A stretch of 33,313 bases of DNA from an uncultured Bacteroidaceae bacterium (GCA_905236065.1 CAJONZ010000030.1:1-33313), one strand, 5' to 3'; counted from the stretch's first letter, positions 8,655-17,904 are shown. Notes: generated from the sequence alone by a model not told the origin. Program-made: numbers and translations.

Positions 8655-9611
8655 TTAACGGAAAAATGCGTTTTCGGGCATTTTATAGCCTCTGAGCAGG
8701 TCGGCGACGGGCATTTTTTTCTTGCCTTCAAGCTGCAACGCTTCCACGTTCAACAGGCCGTCGGCTGTCACGACCTTTAGGTATGACTTCCCGTCCGTCA
8801 GAATCTGTCCCGGCTGTTTACCTGCCGTGTCTCCTGCCTCACGGGTTGTCTGGTAAATCTTCACGGACTTTCCGTCCAGCGTGGTCCAAGCAGCTGGATA
8901 GGGAGAGAGCCCGCGCACGAAATCATAGATTTTCTTTGTGGGCAGTTCCCAGTTGATTCTGCAAGTCTCACGGAATATCTTGGGTGCAGGCGTAAGTTCC
9001 ACGCCTTGGATGTCGTCCTGTGGAATGGTCTTGAACGTGCCGTCGAGGATGCTATCTACGGTTTTTGTCACCAGTTGTCCGCTCAGCACCATCAGTTTGT
9101 CGTGTACCACCTCCACGTTGTCTGTCTCGGCGATGGGAATGCGGACCTGGTCGATGATGTCGCCTGTGTCGATTTCATGTTTCAGCATGAAGGTGGTGAT
9201 GCCTGTCTCGGTGTCTCCGTTGATGACAGCCCAGTTGATAGGTGCCGCTCCGCGATATTTAGGCAGCAGGCTGGCATGGGCGTTGAATGTGCCGAGCGGG
9301 GGCATACTCCACACCACTTCTGGCAACATGCGGAATGCCACGACAATCTGCAAGTCAGCCTTCAGGCTGCGTAGTTCCTCCACAAACTCTGGGGCTTTCA
9401 GCTTTTCGGGCTGCAACACTTTCAGCCCGTGTTCCACGGCATATTGCTTCACGGGACTGGGTTGCAATACGGTTCCATGCCTTCCCATGGGTTTGTCGGG
9501 CATTGTCACCACGGCCACTACGTTGTAACCGCCTTCCACAAGGGCTTTCAGGCTCTCCACGGCAAAGTCGGGAGTCCCCATATATACGATTCGGAGATTT
9601 TCTTTTGTCAT
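8655..9611 (-). CDS. fmt: methionyl-tRNA formyltransferase
   Basis: A 318-residue enzyme that formylates initiator Met-tRNA using 10-formyl-THF. The N-terminal motif IVYMGTPDFAV and the catalytic segment FNAHASLLPKYRGAAPINWA (the Asn/His pair) are present. The Asp of the triad is in DTGDI. A C-terminal OB-like domain spans about 210-318. Length is normal. Its ATG overlaps the stop of the upstream chloride channel gene by four bases, so it is probably the last gene of a prfC-tsaC-clc-fmt operon. Confidence 0.95.
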   Translation of the reverse strand: MTKENLRIVYMGTPDFAVESLKALVEGGYNVVAVVTMPDKPMGRHGTVLQPSPVKQYAVEHGLKVLQPEKLKAPEFVEELRSLKADLQIVVAFRMLPEVVWSMPPLGTFNAHASLLPKYRGAAPINWAVINGDTETGITTFMLKHEIDTGDIIDQVRIPIAETDNVEVVHDKLMVLSGQLVTKTVDSILDGTFKTIPQDDIQGVELTPAPKIFRETCRINWELPTKKIYDFVRGLSPYPAAWTTLDGKSVKIYQTTREAGDTAGKQPGQILTDGKSYLKVVTADGLLNVEALQLEGKKKMPVADLLRGYKMPENAFFR

Positions 9612-11416
9612 TCTTGGCTGAATTTTATCAAAGTGCTTCTGTATGAGTTGAACAGTCCCGAACGGCTGATGAAGCCTACGTACTTGTAATCGTTGTCAAC
9701 AATCGGGAGGTTCCAGGCTCCCGTCTCGTCAAACTTTTTGGTCACCACCTTCAGCGTGTCGTTAATGCCTAACAGGGCGGGCGGGTCTTTCATGAACGAC
9801 TTCACTTTGTATTGATGGTACAATTCACTGCGGAACATCACGTTGCGTACCGAGTCTAATGAAACGACCCCTAAGAAACGTCCCGACGTATCGACCACGG
9901 GGAAGATGTTGCGGTGCGACTTCGAGATAGTATGCGTCAGCTGGCTCAGTTCCATGTCGGGAGTCACCGTCCGATGGTCGCGTTCAATGAGCGACTCAAG
10001 GTTCAACACCGTCAGGATGGCCTTGTCCTTGTCGTGGGTGAGCAGTTCGCCTTTTCGTGCCAGACGCATGGCATAGATGCTGTGAGGCTCAAACATGTTG
10101 ATGACCAGGTAGCTGACCACCGACACAATCATCAGGGGAACGAACAGGTTGTATCCGCCCGTCAGTTCCGCTATCAGGAAGATGCCCGTCAGGGGAGCAT
10201 GCATCACGCCCGACATCAGGCCGGCCATGCCGTACAGGCCGCAGTTCTTGACCGACACATAGCCGGCGGTTCCCACGTCAATGCCTAACGAAGAGTTCCA
10301 GACGTTGGCAAACACATAGCCGGCAATGCACCCTAAGAACAGGCAGGGAGCAAACGTTCCGCCACATCCGCCGCCGCCATTGGTCGCCGTGGTGGCAAAG
10401 ACCTTGAAGACCAACACCAGCGACAAATAAATCAGCAGGTTGGCCTTCCCGCCATAAAACAAGGAGTGCTGTGTGATTTCCTCCGCGCTGGCATTGTTTA
10501 TCAGTTGATTGATAACCTTATAGCCTTCACCGTACATCACAGGAAAGAAGTAAATGAGCACACCCAGCAGGGAGGCGCCCAACAAAAACTTGTAGATGTT
10601 GCCGTTGATACGTCCGAAGATTCCCTCCATCCAGTTCATGGCCCTTGTGAAATAGAGCGACAGCAAGCCACAGAAGATGCCCAGCACGATGCAGCCGGGA
10701 ATGCGGTCGATGGTGAACCAACTGGAAAGGTTGAAGTCAAACTGCGGTGCTGTGCCATAGAAGGCATACGACACGCACACGGAGGTGATGCTTGTTACCA
10801 GCAGGGGCAGCAACGAGGACATGTTCAGCTCCAGCATCAAAACCTCCGTCACGAACATCACGCCCGCAATCGGGGCCTTGAACACGCCCGAAACGGCACC
10901 TGCGGCACCACAACCCACCAGTAGCATCATGATGTTCGGCGGCATGTGGAAACGCTTTCCGAAGTCGCTGCCCCAGGCAGCACCCGTCAGCACGATGGGG
11001 GCCTCGGCTCCCACCGAACCGCCAAAGCCGATGGTGATGGCACTGGCGATGACGCTCGACCAGCGGTTGTGCGATTTGATTCGGCTCCGGCCTCTTGACA
11101 TGGCATACAGAATTTTCGTCACGCCATGACTGATGTCGCCCTTCACGATGTACTTCACGAACAACATGGTCAGCAGGATACCGATGGCCGGATAAATCAG
11201 GTACAGCTCGTTCGATTCATTCTCAATGAACCTTGAGGTTAGCAAATGCTGAATGGCCTCGATAATCCATTTCAGCACAAAAGCCGTGATGCCCGTACAA
11301 ATACCGACCAGCACACTGATCATCAGCACAATCTGATTCTGTGTGTGGTCTCCCTTTATCCATGTCGTGACGGCATTCAGGAAGGATATTTCTTTTCTTC
11401 TGACTTCAAAAAGCAT
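9608..11416 (-). CDS. CLC-family chloride channel/antiporter with CBS pair
   Basis: A 602-residue inner-membrane protein with about ten hydrophobic segments in the first 440 residues. CLC signatures include GGSVGAEAP, whose Glu corresponds to the gating glutamate, and GGGGCGGTFAP in the second half. The C-terminus (about 455-600) has two CBS domains that usually bind adenine nucleotides. I start at the ATG at 11416 (MLFEVRRKE). The longer form would need a TTG at 11443. tsaC ends 36 bases upstream and fmt overlaps downstream, so it is part of the operon. Whether it is a channel or an H+/Cl- exchanger is not decided by the sequence. Confidence 0.88.
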   Translation of the reverse strand: MLFEVRRKEISFLNAVTTWIKGDHTQNQIVLMISVLVGICTGITAFVLKWIIEAIQHLLTSRFIENESNELYLIYPAIGILLTMLFVKYIVKGDISHGVTKILYAMSRGRSRIKSHNRWSSVIASAITIGFGGSVGAEAPIVLTGAAWGSDFGKRFHMPPNIMMLLVGCGAAGAVSGVFKAPIAGVMFVTEVLMLELNMSSLLPLLVTSITSVCVSYAFYGTAPQFDFNLSSWFTIDRIPGCIVLGIFCGLLSLYFTRAMNWMEGIFGRINGNIYKFLLGASLLGVLIYFFPVMYGEGYKVINQLINNASAEEITQHSLFYGGKANLLIYLSLVLVFKVFATTATNGGGGCGGTFAPCLFLGCIAGYVFANVWNSSLGIDVGTAGYVSVKNCGLYGMAGLMSGVMHAPLTGIFLIAELTGGYNLFVPLMIVSVVSYLVINMFEPHSIYAMRLARKGELLTHDKDKAILTVLNLESLIERDHRTVTPDMELSQLTHTISKSHRNIFPVVDTSGRFLGVVSLDSVRNVMFRSELYHQYKVKSFMKDPPALLGINDTLKVVTKKFDETGAWNLPIVDNDYKYVGFISRSGLFNSYRSTLIKFSQE

Positions 11417-11452
11417 GGTTCCACTCCCTTTCTCTTTGTCCAAGAGGCTTTT

Positions 11453-12019
11453 TTATTCTCTGATAATTGTAAACTGTCCGTTTTCGCCCATCTTGATGAT
11501 GCTCGATGGCTGATGCTTTTCCTTGCAGCGCTGATTATAGCGCACCACATAATCCACGGCGTTCTTGATCTCGTCCGAAATCTCGTCGAATGTACGTGCC
11601 GTCGGCTCTCCGCTGATGTTCGCGCTCGTCGAGACGATGGGTTTTTGGAAACGGTAGCAAAGTTCCTTTGAAAACTCCTCACGAGTGACACGGATGCCTG
11701 CCGACCCGTCCTCTGCCAGCAGGTTCGGTGCCAGCCCCGTCACGTGCTCATAGATGATGGTCAGGGGCTTCTCGCTCAGTTCAATCATGTCCCAAGTCAC
11801 GTCCGCCACTTTGCGCACATACCGGGAGATGCGGGCCTCGCTGTCCACCAGGCAAATCAGGGCCTTCGAGTCTTCGCGTCGTTTTATCTCGTAAACTTTC
11901 TTCACGGCCTCGGCATTGGTGGCATCACAGCCGATGCCCCATACCGTGTCGGTGGGGTAGAGTATCACCCCGCCGGCCTTCATGACCTCAATCGCTTTTT
12001 TAACTTCGTCTTGTAGCAT
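11453..12019 (-). CDS. tsaC: L-threonylcarbamoyladenylate synthase (Sua5/YciO/YrdC family)
   Basis: A 188-residue cytoplasmic enzyme that makes threonylcarbamoyl-AMP for the t6A37 modification of ANN-decoding tRNAs. It has the YrdC signature ILYPTDTVWGIGCDA, the basic motif KRREDSKALICLV and STSANISGEPT near residue 130. It is the short form without the Sua5 C-terminal domain. It lies 44 bases after prfC and 36 before the chloride channel, which suggests one transcript. YciO-type paralogues look similar, so the symbol is given with modest caution. Confidence 0.85.
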   Translation of the reverse strand: MLQDEVKKAIEVMKAGGVILYPTDTVWGIGCDATNAEAVKKVYEIKRREDSKALICLVDSEARISRYVRKVADVTWDMIELSEKPLTIIYEHVTGLAPNLLAEDGSAGIRVTREEFSKELCYRFQKPIVSTSANISGEPTARTFDEISDEIKNAVDYVVRYNQRCKEKHQPSSIIKMGENGQFTIIRE

Positions 12020-12063
12020 ACTTATATATTATATATGTAGCCCCCCTCGGATATTTTCTGGGC

Positions 12064-13659
12064 TTAGAATTCTGAAGTGAAGTGGAATTTTATCTGCTTG
12101 AAATCCTGCTGTGCCATTTGCAGTACATAGTTCGAGTCGGCCAGGAACACGTCGCGTCCCTCCCGGTCTTTGGCCATGTACTGATACTTGCGCTTCTTGA
12201 AAGCCTCCAGCTCCGCCTCGTCGTCACTTTCAATCCAACAGGCTTTGTAAAGCGACAGCGGCTCCCACTTGCACTTGGCATTGTACTCATTCTCCAGACG
12301 GTATTGAATCACCTCAAACTGAAGCTGTCCCACCGTGCCGATAATCTTGCGGCCATTAAACTGGTTCACAAACAACTGGGCCACGCCCTCGTCCATCAGC
12401 TGGTTGATTCCTTTCTCCAGCTGCTTGGTCTTCATCGGGTCGGCATTCTCAATGTATTTGAACATTTCAGGCGAGAACGAAGGCAAGCCCTTGAAATGCA
12501 GCTGCTCGCCCTCCGTCAGCGTGTCGCCGATTTTGAAGATGCCATTGTCGGGCAGACCCACGATGTCGCCCGGCCATGCCTCGTCAATCGTCGATTTCTT
12601 TTGAGCCATGAATTGGGTGGGGCTTGAGAAGCGCACCGTCTTTCCATTCCTCACATGCAGGTAGGGTGCATTACGCACAAACTTGCCGGAACACACCTTG
12701 CAGAAGGCCGTACAACTGCGATGGTTCGGGTCGATGTTGGCCGTAATCTTGAAAATGAAGCCCGTGAACTTCGGCTCCTCCGGCTGCACTGTGCGTTCCT
12801 CTGCCTTCGTCGGGCGGGGCTCAGGGGCAATCTCCACAAAGCAGTCCAACAGCTCCTGCACACCGAAATTGTTCAGGGCCGAGCCAAAGAACACCGGTGC
12901 CACTTCTGCCTCTAAATAAGTCTGCACGTCAAACGCATCATACACCCCGTCAATCATTTCCAGGTCCTCACGCAGCTTGTTGGCGTCTGTCTCGCCCACC
13001 ATTTCGTCCAGCTGGGCCGAGTTGACATCCACTTCCACCTTCTCCGTCACCACCTGCTTATTGGGCGTAAACAAGTTCAGGTTCTGCTCATAGATATTAT
13101 ATACACCCTTGAAACGTGCCCCCTGGTTGATGGGCCAGCTCAACGGGCGCACACGGATTTGCAACTCGCTCTCCACCTCGTCCAGAAGATCAAACGGGTC
13201 GCGTCCCTCGCGGTCCATTTTATTGATAAACACAATCACGGGTGTCTTTCTCATGCGGCACACCGTCATCAGCTTGCGGGTCTGTGCCTCCACGCCCTTG
13301 GCACCGTCAATCACGATGATGGCCGAATCCACAGCCGTCAGCGTGCGGAACGTGTCTTCTGCAAAGTCCTGGTGACCCGGCGTGTCCAGGATGTTCACCT
13401 TGTAGGTCACCCCGTCCGTCTCCCGCATGGTGCTGGGGGTATAGTCAAATTCCATCACCGAAGTGCTGACCGAGATACCACGTTGTTTCTCAATCTCCAT
13501 CCAGTCCGATGTGGCCGTCTTCTTGATTTTGTTCGACTTCACGGCACCCGCCACCTGAATTTGTCCGCCGAACAGCAGCAGCTTCTCGGTGAGCGTGGTT
13601 TTTCCGGCGTCAGGGTGCGAAATAATCGCAAACGTACGTCTTCTATTTATTTCATTCAT
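12064..13659 (-). CDS. prfC: peptide chain release factor 3
   Basis: A 531-residue translational GTPase that removes RF1/RF2 from the ribosome after termination. The start at 13659 ([14 protein letters not shown]) fits the family; the longer frame adds 44 residues that do not. G1 is [13 protein letters not shown]3 is DTPGHQDF and G4 is NKMDREG, all canonical, and the C-terminal part is RF3-specific. It is the first gene of the proposed operon with tsaC, clc and fmt. The promoter lies at 13717-13746. Confidence 0.95.
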   Translation of the reverse strand: MNEINRRRTFAIISHPDAGKTTLTEKLLLFGGQIQVAGAVKSNKIKKTATSDWMEIEKQRGISVSTSVMEFDYTPSTMRETDGVTYKVNILDTPGHQDFAEDTFRTLTAVDSAIIVIDGAKGVEAQTRKLMTVCRMRKTPVIVFINKMDREGRDPFDLLDEVESELQIRVRPLSWPINQGARFKGVYNIYEQNLNLFTPNKQVVTEKVEVDVNSAQLDEMVGETDANKLREDLEMIDGVYDAFDVQTYLEAEVAPVFFGSALNNFGVQELLDCFVEIAPEPRPTKAEERTVQPEEPKFTGFIFKITANIDPNHRSCTAFCKVCSGKFVRNAPYLHVRNGKTVRFSSPTQFMAQKKSTIDEAWPGDIVGLPDNGIFKIGDTLTEGEQLHFKGLPSFSPEMFKYIENADPMKTKQLEKGINQLMDEGVAQLFVNQFNGRKIIGTVGQLQFEVIQYRLENEYNAKCKWEPLSLYKACWIESDDEAELEAFKKRKYQYMAKDREGRDVFLADSNYVLQMAQQDFKQIKFHFTSEF

Positions 13660-13716
13660 AAGTAAAAAGGGCAGCAAAACAGGAACCTTCCCGTCTTGCC
13701 TTTCTGAAAACAGCTG

Positions 13717-13746
13717 CAAATGTAGATAAAAAATCCCGAATAACAA
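13717..13746 (-). promoter_or_regulatory. promoter of prfC operon
   Basis: On the minus strand TTG (13744-13746, within TTTG) is followed by 19 bases and then TACATTTG (13717-13724), a full -7 match. The start codon lies about 58 bases downstream of the -7 box. Confidence 0.65.
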
Positions 13747-13780
13747 AATCCCTTCGACAAAGAAAACACGCACCCCACTC

Positions 13781-13816
13781 AAAAAGGGCAAGGCCGTCCT
13801 CGGCCTCGCCCTTTTT
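13781..13816. terminator. strong bidirectional terminator between xylB and prfC
   Basis: AAAAAGGGC pairs with GCCCTTTTT, and inside it AGGCCG pairs with CGGCCT around a TCCT loop, with one mismatch between the two stems. The A and T runs at the ends make it work in both directions. It should end the xylB transcript. Confidence 0.85.
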
Positions 13817-13819
13817 GGC

Positions 13820-13862
13820 CCTTAAAGTCCTTAAAGTCCCTAAAGCCCTTAAAGTCCTTAAA
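13820..13862. repeat. 9-nt tandem repeat just after xylB
   Basis: On the minus strand the units are AAGGACTTT, AAGGGCTTT, AGGGACTTT, AAGGACTTT and a partial AAGGG. They form about 4.5 copies at a strict 9-base period, starting within a few bases of the xylB stop and ending at the terminator. They are not translated as part of xylB. Confidence 0.8.
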
Positions 13863-13864
13863 AT

Positions 13865-15352
13865 TTACTTGATCGCCTCCATGACAGCTTTCCAGCGGTT
13901 GTAGGCTGCGAGGTAGGGCTGGCAGTCGGCCTCTGGATGCTCGGTGGTGATGTGCTTCAGGGTCTTGAAAGCCTCGTCGCTGTCGCGGTAGATGCCTGCG
14001 CCGATGCCTGCACCGTAGGCTGCACCCACGCTGCCGTCGGTCTCGTAAAGCTCGATGCTTGCTCCAGTCACAGAGGCCAGTGTGCGGCGGAACATCGGGT
14101 TCAGGAACATGTTTGCATGACCGGCCTTGATGGTCTTGATGTCGATGCCCATGTCGCGCATAATCTCCATGCCGTAGGCGAAGGAGAAGGCGATGCCCTC
14201 CTGGGCTGCACGAAGCAGGTGAGCCTTCTTGTGGATGTTGAAGTTGATGCCGTGGATGGAGCAACCCACTTCCTTGTTCTGCAACATACGCTCTGCGCCG
14301 TTGCCGAACGGAATGATGGTAAGTCCCTCACTGCCAACGGGAACCTGGTCGGCCAAGGCGTTCATTTCCGGGTAGCTGACGCCTTCCGGAGCCACCGTGC
14401 GCTTCATCCAGGCATTCAGGATGCCCGTGCCGTTGATGCAGAGCAACACGCCCAGACGGGTGTCCGGCTGTCCGTGGTTCACGTGGGCAAAGGTGTTCAC
14501 ACGCGACAGTTTGTCGTAGTTCACCTCACCCAGCACACCATAGACCACGCCGCTCGTACCGCCGGTGGCAGCAATCTCACCCGGCTTCATCACGTTCAGC
14601 GACAGGGCGTTGTTCGGCTGGTCGCCGCCACGGTAGCTGATGGGCGTACCCTCGGGGATGCCCAACTCTTCAGCCACGGCCTTGCAGACCTTCGACTGTA
14701 CGGAGAACGTAGGCACGATGTCCGCAATGACCTCCTTCGGGAAACCGAAGTAGCCCATCACGTCGTCCGAGACGCTGTTGGTCTGGTAGTCCCAGAACAT
14801 GCCTTCAGAGAGTCCAGAAACGGTCGTCTGCATCACGCCGCCCGACAGCTTCATGGCGATGTAGTCGCCCGGAAGCATGATTTTGTAAATCTTGCTGAAA
14901 AGCTCCGGCTCATTCTCCTTCACCCAAGCCAGTTTGGCGGCAGTGAAGTTACCGGGTGAGTTCAGCAAGTGGGCCAGGCACTTCTCGCCGCCGATGGCCT
15001 CGAAAGCCGCATTACCATAAGGAACGGCGCGTCCGTCACACCAAATGATGGACGGACGCAGGGGCTGCCCTTCCTTATCTACACAAACCAATCCGTGCAT
15101 TTGGTAGCTGATGCCGATGGCTTTCACAGCGTCGAGTGCCTTCACGCCGGCCTTCTCGCTCACACGCTTCGTGGCCTGTCGCAGTTCGTCCCACCACATT
15201 TGTGGTTCCTGTTCGGCCCATCCGGCCTGCTTTGAAATGATGGGAGCCTCTGCGTCGGGGTACTGGGCGCTGGCCACTGTCTGTCCTGTCTCCGCATCCA
15301 CCAGTGAAGCCTTCACCGATGAGGTGCCAATGTCGTATCCAAGTAAATACAT
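13865..15352 (-). CDS. xylB: xylulokinase (FGGY carbohydrate kinase)
   Basis: A 495-residue FGGY-family sugar kinase that phosphorylates D-xylulose in xylose catabolism. The N-terminal phosphate-binding motif GYDIGTSSVKA is present. The region QAGWAEQEPQMWW is typical of xylulokinases, and the GGDQPNNALSLN segment holds the catalytic-base region. The second ATPase domain has GGTSGVVYG and EGIAFSFAYGMEIM. Length is normal. No xylose isomerase or transporter gene is next to it, so the symbol rests on sequence pattern. A related FGGY kinase is the main alternative. Confidence 0.85.
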   Translation of the reverse strand: MYLLGYDIGTSSVKASLVDAETGQTVASAQYPDAEAPIISKQAGWAEQEPQMWWDELRQATKRVSEKAGVKALDAVKAIGISYQMHGLVCVDKEGQPLRPSIIWCDGRAVPYGNAAFEAIGGEKCLAHLLNSPGNFTAAKLAWVKENEPELFSKIYKIMLPGDYIAMKLSGGVMQTTVSGLSEGMFWDYQTNSVSDDVMGYFGFPKEVIADIVPTFSVQSKVCKAVAEELGIPEGTPISYRGGDQPNNALSLNVMKPGEIAATGGTSGVVYGVLGEVNYDKLSRVNTFAHVNHGQPDTRLGVLLCINGTGILNAWMKRTVAPEGVSYPEMNALADQVPVGSEGLTIIPFGNGAERMLQNKEVGCSIHGINFNIHKKAHLLRAAQEGIAFSFAYGMEIMRDMGIDIKTIKAGHANMFLNPMFRRTLASVTGASIELYETDGSVGAAYGAGIGAGIYRDSDEAFKTLKHITTEHPEADCQPYLAAYNRWKAVMEAIK

Positions 15353-15398
15353 AGAAAAAGATTTAGAGTTTTACCATTCAATTTTTAGATTCTTTCTG

Positions 15399-15429
15399 CA
15401 AAGTAACACCTTTTTTTCCGTGCGAGCAA
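15399..15429 (-). promoter_or_regulatory. promoter of xylB
   Basis: On the minus strand TTG (15427-15429) is followed by exactly 20 bases and then TTACTTTG (15399-15406). The box and spacing are the same as at the ECF sigma gene. The xylB ATG is about 45 bases downstream. Confidence 0.65.
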
Positions 15430-15490
15430 TAAATTGTGTGTCTAAAACTTCTTGAAATGTATCAAACAGCCGTGAAGACCCTTTATTTTC

Positions 15491-15568
15491 ACGCAGAACT
15501 CTATCGGAGACGACGCAGAACTCTTCTCGATTTCACGCAGAACTCTATTCATCTGTACAGTTCTGCGT
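15491..15568. repeat. three 12-bp direct repeats at 22-bp spacing plus an inverted copy
   Basis: ACGCAGAACTCT occurs at 15491-15502, 15513-15524 and 15535-15546, each exactly 22 bases after the last, with unrelated 10-base spacers. AGTTCTGCGT at 15559-15568 is the exact reverse complement of the first 10 bases. It can pair with the third copy around a 14-base loop, and CATTTTT follows. Confidence 0.85.
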
Positions 15569-15636
15569 CATTTTTGAATCAGTTCAGTGAGGTAGAATCA
15601 TCAATTCCGTAAGCCGATTTTGCTACCAATCCAAGG

Positions 15637-15750
15637 AGCCCTCCTTACCCGCGTTGGCCCTCATCGTTTTTCCCGATGATTATTATTTCTTCGAAGCAAA
15701 AAAGCCCTCCTTACCCGTCTTGGCCGTCATCGGTTTTCCCGATGATTATT
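15637..15750. repeat. tandem pair of 48-bp hairpin repeats
   Basis: Two copies (15637-15684 and 15703-15750) match at 44 of 48 positions. Each starts AGCCCTCCTTACCC and ends with a hairpin of TCATCG pairing with CGATGA around a T-rich loop. They lie in a gene-free stretch between xylB and the pilus operon. No gene is visible in 15430-15918 beyond these repeats. Confidence 0.8.
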
Positions 15751-15918
15751 TGTTAAAATAAGGCCAGCACGACCTTTAGATATCATGCAAGGAACAACAT
15801 TCAGCCCAAAAGGAACAACCCGCCTCGCCATTCAGTTAAACAACGTTAAATAAACACCCAATAGTTTAAAAAAATAAAATAATGTTTAATTTTTAAAAGA
15901 TGTTAATATGAAAACCCG

Positions 15919-15926
15919 TATCTTTG
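15919..15926 (+). promoter_or_regulatory. -7 box of the pilus operon
   Basis: TATCTTTG followed by C is a full consensus -7 box. It lies about 70 bases upstream of the first pilus gene. The region before it is AT-rich, but I do not see a TTG at the usual spacing. Confidence 0.6.
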
Positions 15927-15993
15927 CAGAATGATTGCCCCTGCCGTATGCCCGCCTTGCAGGCGTAAGTGGCAGAAAATCAGGAATGAGTAA

Positions 15994-17904
15994 ATGAGAA
16001 TGATGAGGTATCTATTATCCATATTAGGGTTGGTCGCATTCGTGTGTTCGTCACGGATTGAGGCCCAGACACACATTGATGTAGATAGCCTCAGCGTATG
16101 CCGCGACAAGGACTCCGTGCAAGTGCGCATGGTAGTGGACTTACGGAAGCAGAACGTCAAAAAGACGGATTTGCTATGGCTTACGCCACGTCTGACGAAC
16201 GGAAAAGACTCCCTCGACTTCCCCTCCGTGTGCGTGTATGGGCGCAATCCTTATTATTCTTACGTGCGTACGGGCCCTTACGCCAACTATGCCGACATGC
16301 AAATCCGTGGAAAACTGCGGAAGGGAACCAAGCAATACATTCAGAATGTGCCATTTGAGAAGTGGATGGACAATGCCCGCCTGGTGTTGGTGTGCGCACG
16401 TACCAACTCCTGCGGAACCATCATCGACGAGCAGCGCAAGACGGCCTACACGCCGCCCAAGCCCATCTACCGCCCACGATCAGAGGAAGAGATGACCCGC
16501 CGGGCCCCCACGGTATATGCCAAGGAGGGCGTGGCGCATATTGACTTCATCCTCGACAGCATCGTCATTCATCCTGAGTATCATAATAATACGGCGGAAC
16601 TGGACAAAATCAAGGCCACCATCGACTCCGTCGTGAAGAACCCGAATGCCAACCCGAAGCTGCTGACCATCCATGGCTATGCTTCGCCCGAAGGCCCCTA
16701 CCCGCACAACGTCTGGCTGGCCGACGAGCGTACCAAGGCCCTGGCCCGCTACATTGACAACATCTACAAGTTCCCGAAGGGATTCATCCAGACCCAATCC
16801 ACGCCGGAGGACTGGGAGGGCTTCGAACGACTCATCAAAGAGTCGGACCTGCCCCACAAGAAGGAAATACTGGACATCACCTACAGCGACCGTGAGCCCG
16901 ATGCCAAGATGTTGCTCATCAAGAAGCGCTACCCGGCTGAATACCAGATTATGTTGGCCCGCTACCTGCCCTACCTGCGCCACTCCGACTACCGCATCGA
17001 ATACACGCTGAAGAACGAGGTGCGACGCTTCGACGAAGAGGAGGAAATGAAAAAGGCATACATTCCGCCCTCTCTGCCGCAACGCCCGTTGCCCCCGTCG
17101 GCACCCCTGGAACAGTTCAAGCAGTTCAAGCCCATCTTTGCCATCAAGACCAACCTGCTTTTCGACCTGGCCCTGTGCCCCAACATCGAGGTGGAGGTGC
17201 CCTTTGGCCGTGAGCGCAAGTGGAGCCTGATGGCCGAGTACTGGACGCCGTGGTACGTGTGGGAACATAACAGCCGCGCCGTGGAGTTCCAGACCGTCGG
17301 CGTGGAGCTGCGCCGCTGGTTCCGCACGTGTCGGGGCGGCCTGCCGCCACTCTCCGGCTTCTTCATCGGAGCCTACTATGCCAATGGCAAGTACGACATC
17401 CAGTGGGACAAGACGGGCATTGCCGACTTCTATGCCGTGGGCAGCACCAACAAATACACCATGCCCTACCACGGCGAGGGTGACCAGGGCGAGTTCCAGT
17501 CGGTTGGCCTCACCGTGGGCTACAGCTGGGTGCTCAGCAAGCACTTCAACCTGGAAGCTTCTGTCAGCGGCGGCTACTTCTGGGGGCCCCGCCGCCACTA
17601 TGTCGGTGCCTTCGACGACACCCACCTGATGTGGCAATACACGGGTCGCACCACCTACGCAGGCCCCACCAAGGCAAAGGTCTCGCTCGTCTGGCTCATT
17701 GGCCCCACGAAGCGGATTCGCCTGCCCAAACTCGTCGAACTGAAGGAGCCGCAACCCGAACCCACGGAAGCCCCCAGCCCGCAACCGGCGGCCACACAAC
17801 CTGAGCGCAAGGCAAGCGCCCCGCCGCAGCCACGCCTCACGGCCTTCTCGCAGAAGGCTGACTATGCCGCACGGACGGAGAAAGGAGGGGGTCATGGGAA
17901 ATAA
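15994..17904 (+). CDS. OmpA-like outer-membrane protein, DUF3868/DUF3575 type, pilus-associated
   Basis: A 636-residue exported protein; the signal peptide runs to about SRIEAQ. The N-terminal part (about 25-160) fits the DUF3868 pattern seen in Bacteroidales fimbrial loci. The middle (about 185-260) has an OmpA-type core, LTIHGYASPEGPYPHN followed by LADERTKALARYI, suggesting peptidoglycan contact. The C-terminal part (about 375-570) starts AIKTNLLFDLALCPNIEVEVPFG, typical of DUF3575, and is beta-rich, probably a barrel. A proline-rich tail ends the protein. Alternative starts at 16000 and 16003 cannot be excluded. The next gene starts inside its last codons, so the two are coupled. I infer a role in surface display or anchoring of the pilus. 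Confidence 0.75.
   Translation: MRMMRYLLSILGLVAFVCSSRIEAQTHIDVDSLSVCRDKDSVQVRMVVDLRKQNVKKTDLLWLTPRLTNGKDSLDFPSVCVYGRNPYYSYVRTGPYANYADMQIRGKLRKGTKQYIQNVPFEKWMDNARLVLVCARTNSCGTIIDEQRKTAYTPPKPIYRPRSEEEMTRRAPTVYAKEGVAHIDFILDSIVIHPEYHNNTAELDKIKATIDSVVKNPNANPKLLTIHGYASPEGPYPHNVWLADERTKALARYIDNIYKFPKGFIQTQSTPEDWEGFERLIKESDLPHKKEILDITYSDREPDAKMLLIKKRYPAEYQIMLARYLPYLRHSDYRIEYTLKNEVRRFDEEEEMKKAYIPPSLPQRPLPPSAPLEQFKQFKPIFAIKTNLLFDLALCPNIEVEVPFGRERKWSLMAEYWTPWYVWEHNSRAVEFQTVGVELRRWFRTCRGGLPPLSGFFIGAYYANGKYDIQWDKTGIADFYAVGSTNKYTMPYHGEGDQGEFQSVGLTVGYSWVLSKHFNLEASVSGGYFWGPRRHYVGAFDDTHLMWQYTGRTTYAGPTKAKVSLVWLIGPTKRIRLPKLVELKEPQPEPTEAPSPQPAATQPERKASAPPQPRLTAFSQKADYAARTEKGGGHGK

Noticed and set aside
11416-11443. 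Longer chloride channel with a TTG start at 11443
   Set aside because: The added nine residues are charged and unconserved in type; an ATG at 11416 is available.
12022-12037. TATATATTATATAT tract between tsaC and prfC as a promoter or element
   Set aside because: Short AT tracts of this kind also occur inside prfC and hemW and lack a -7 TTTG. It is not specific enough.
15491-15568. Repeats at regular spacing as a CRISPR array
   Set aside because: The repeat is only 12 bases with 10-base spacers, and there are three copies and no cas genes. CRISPR units are far longer.
15491-15568. Plasmid-type origin iterons
   Set aside because: No replication initiator gene lies nearby and the flanks are chromosomal housekeeping genes. 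I keep only the description as a spaced array.
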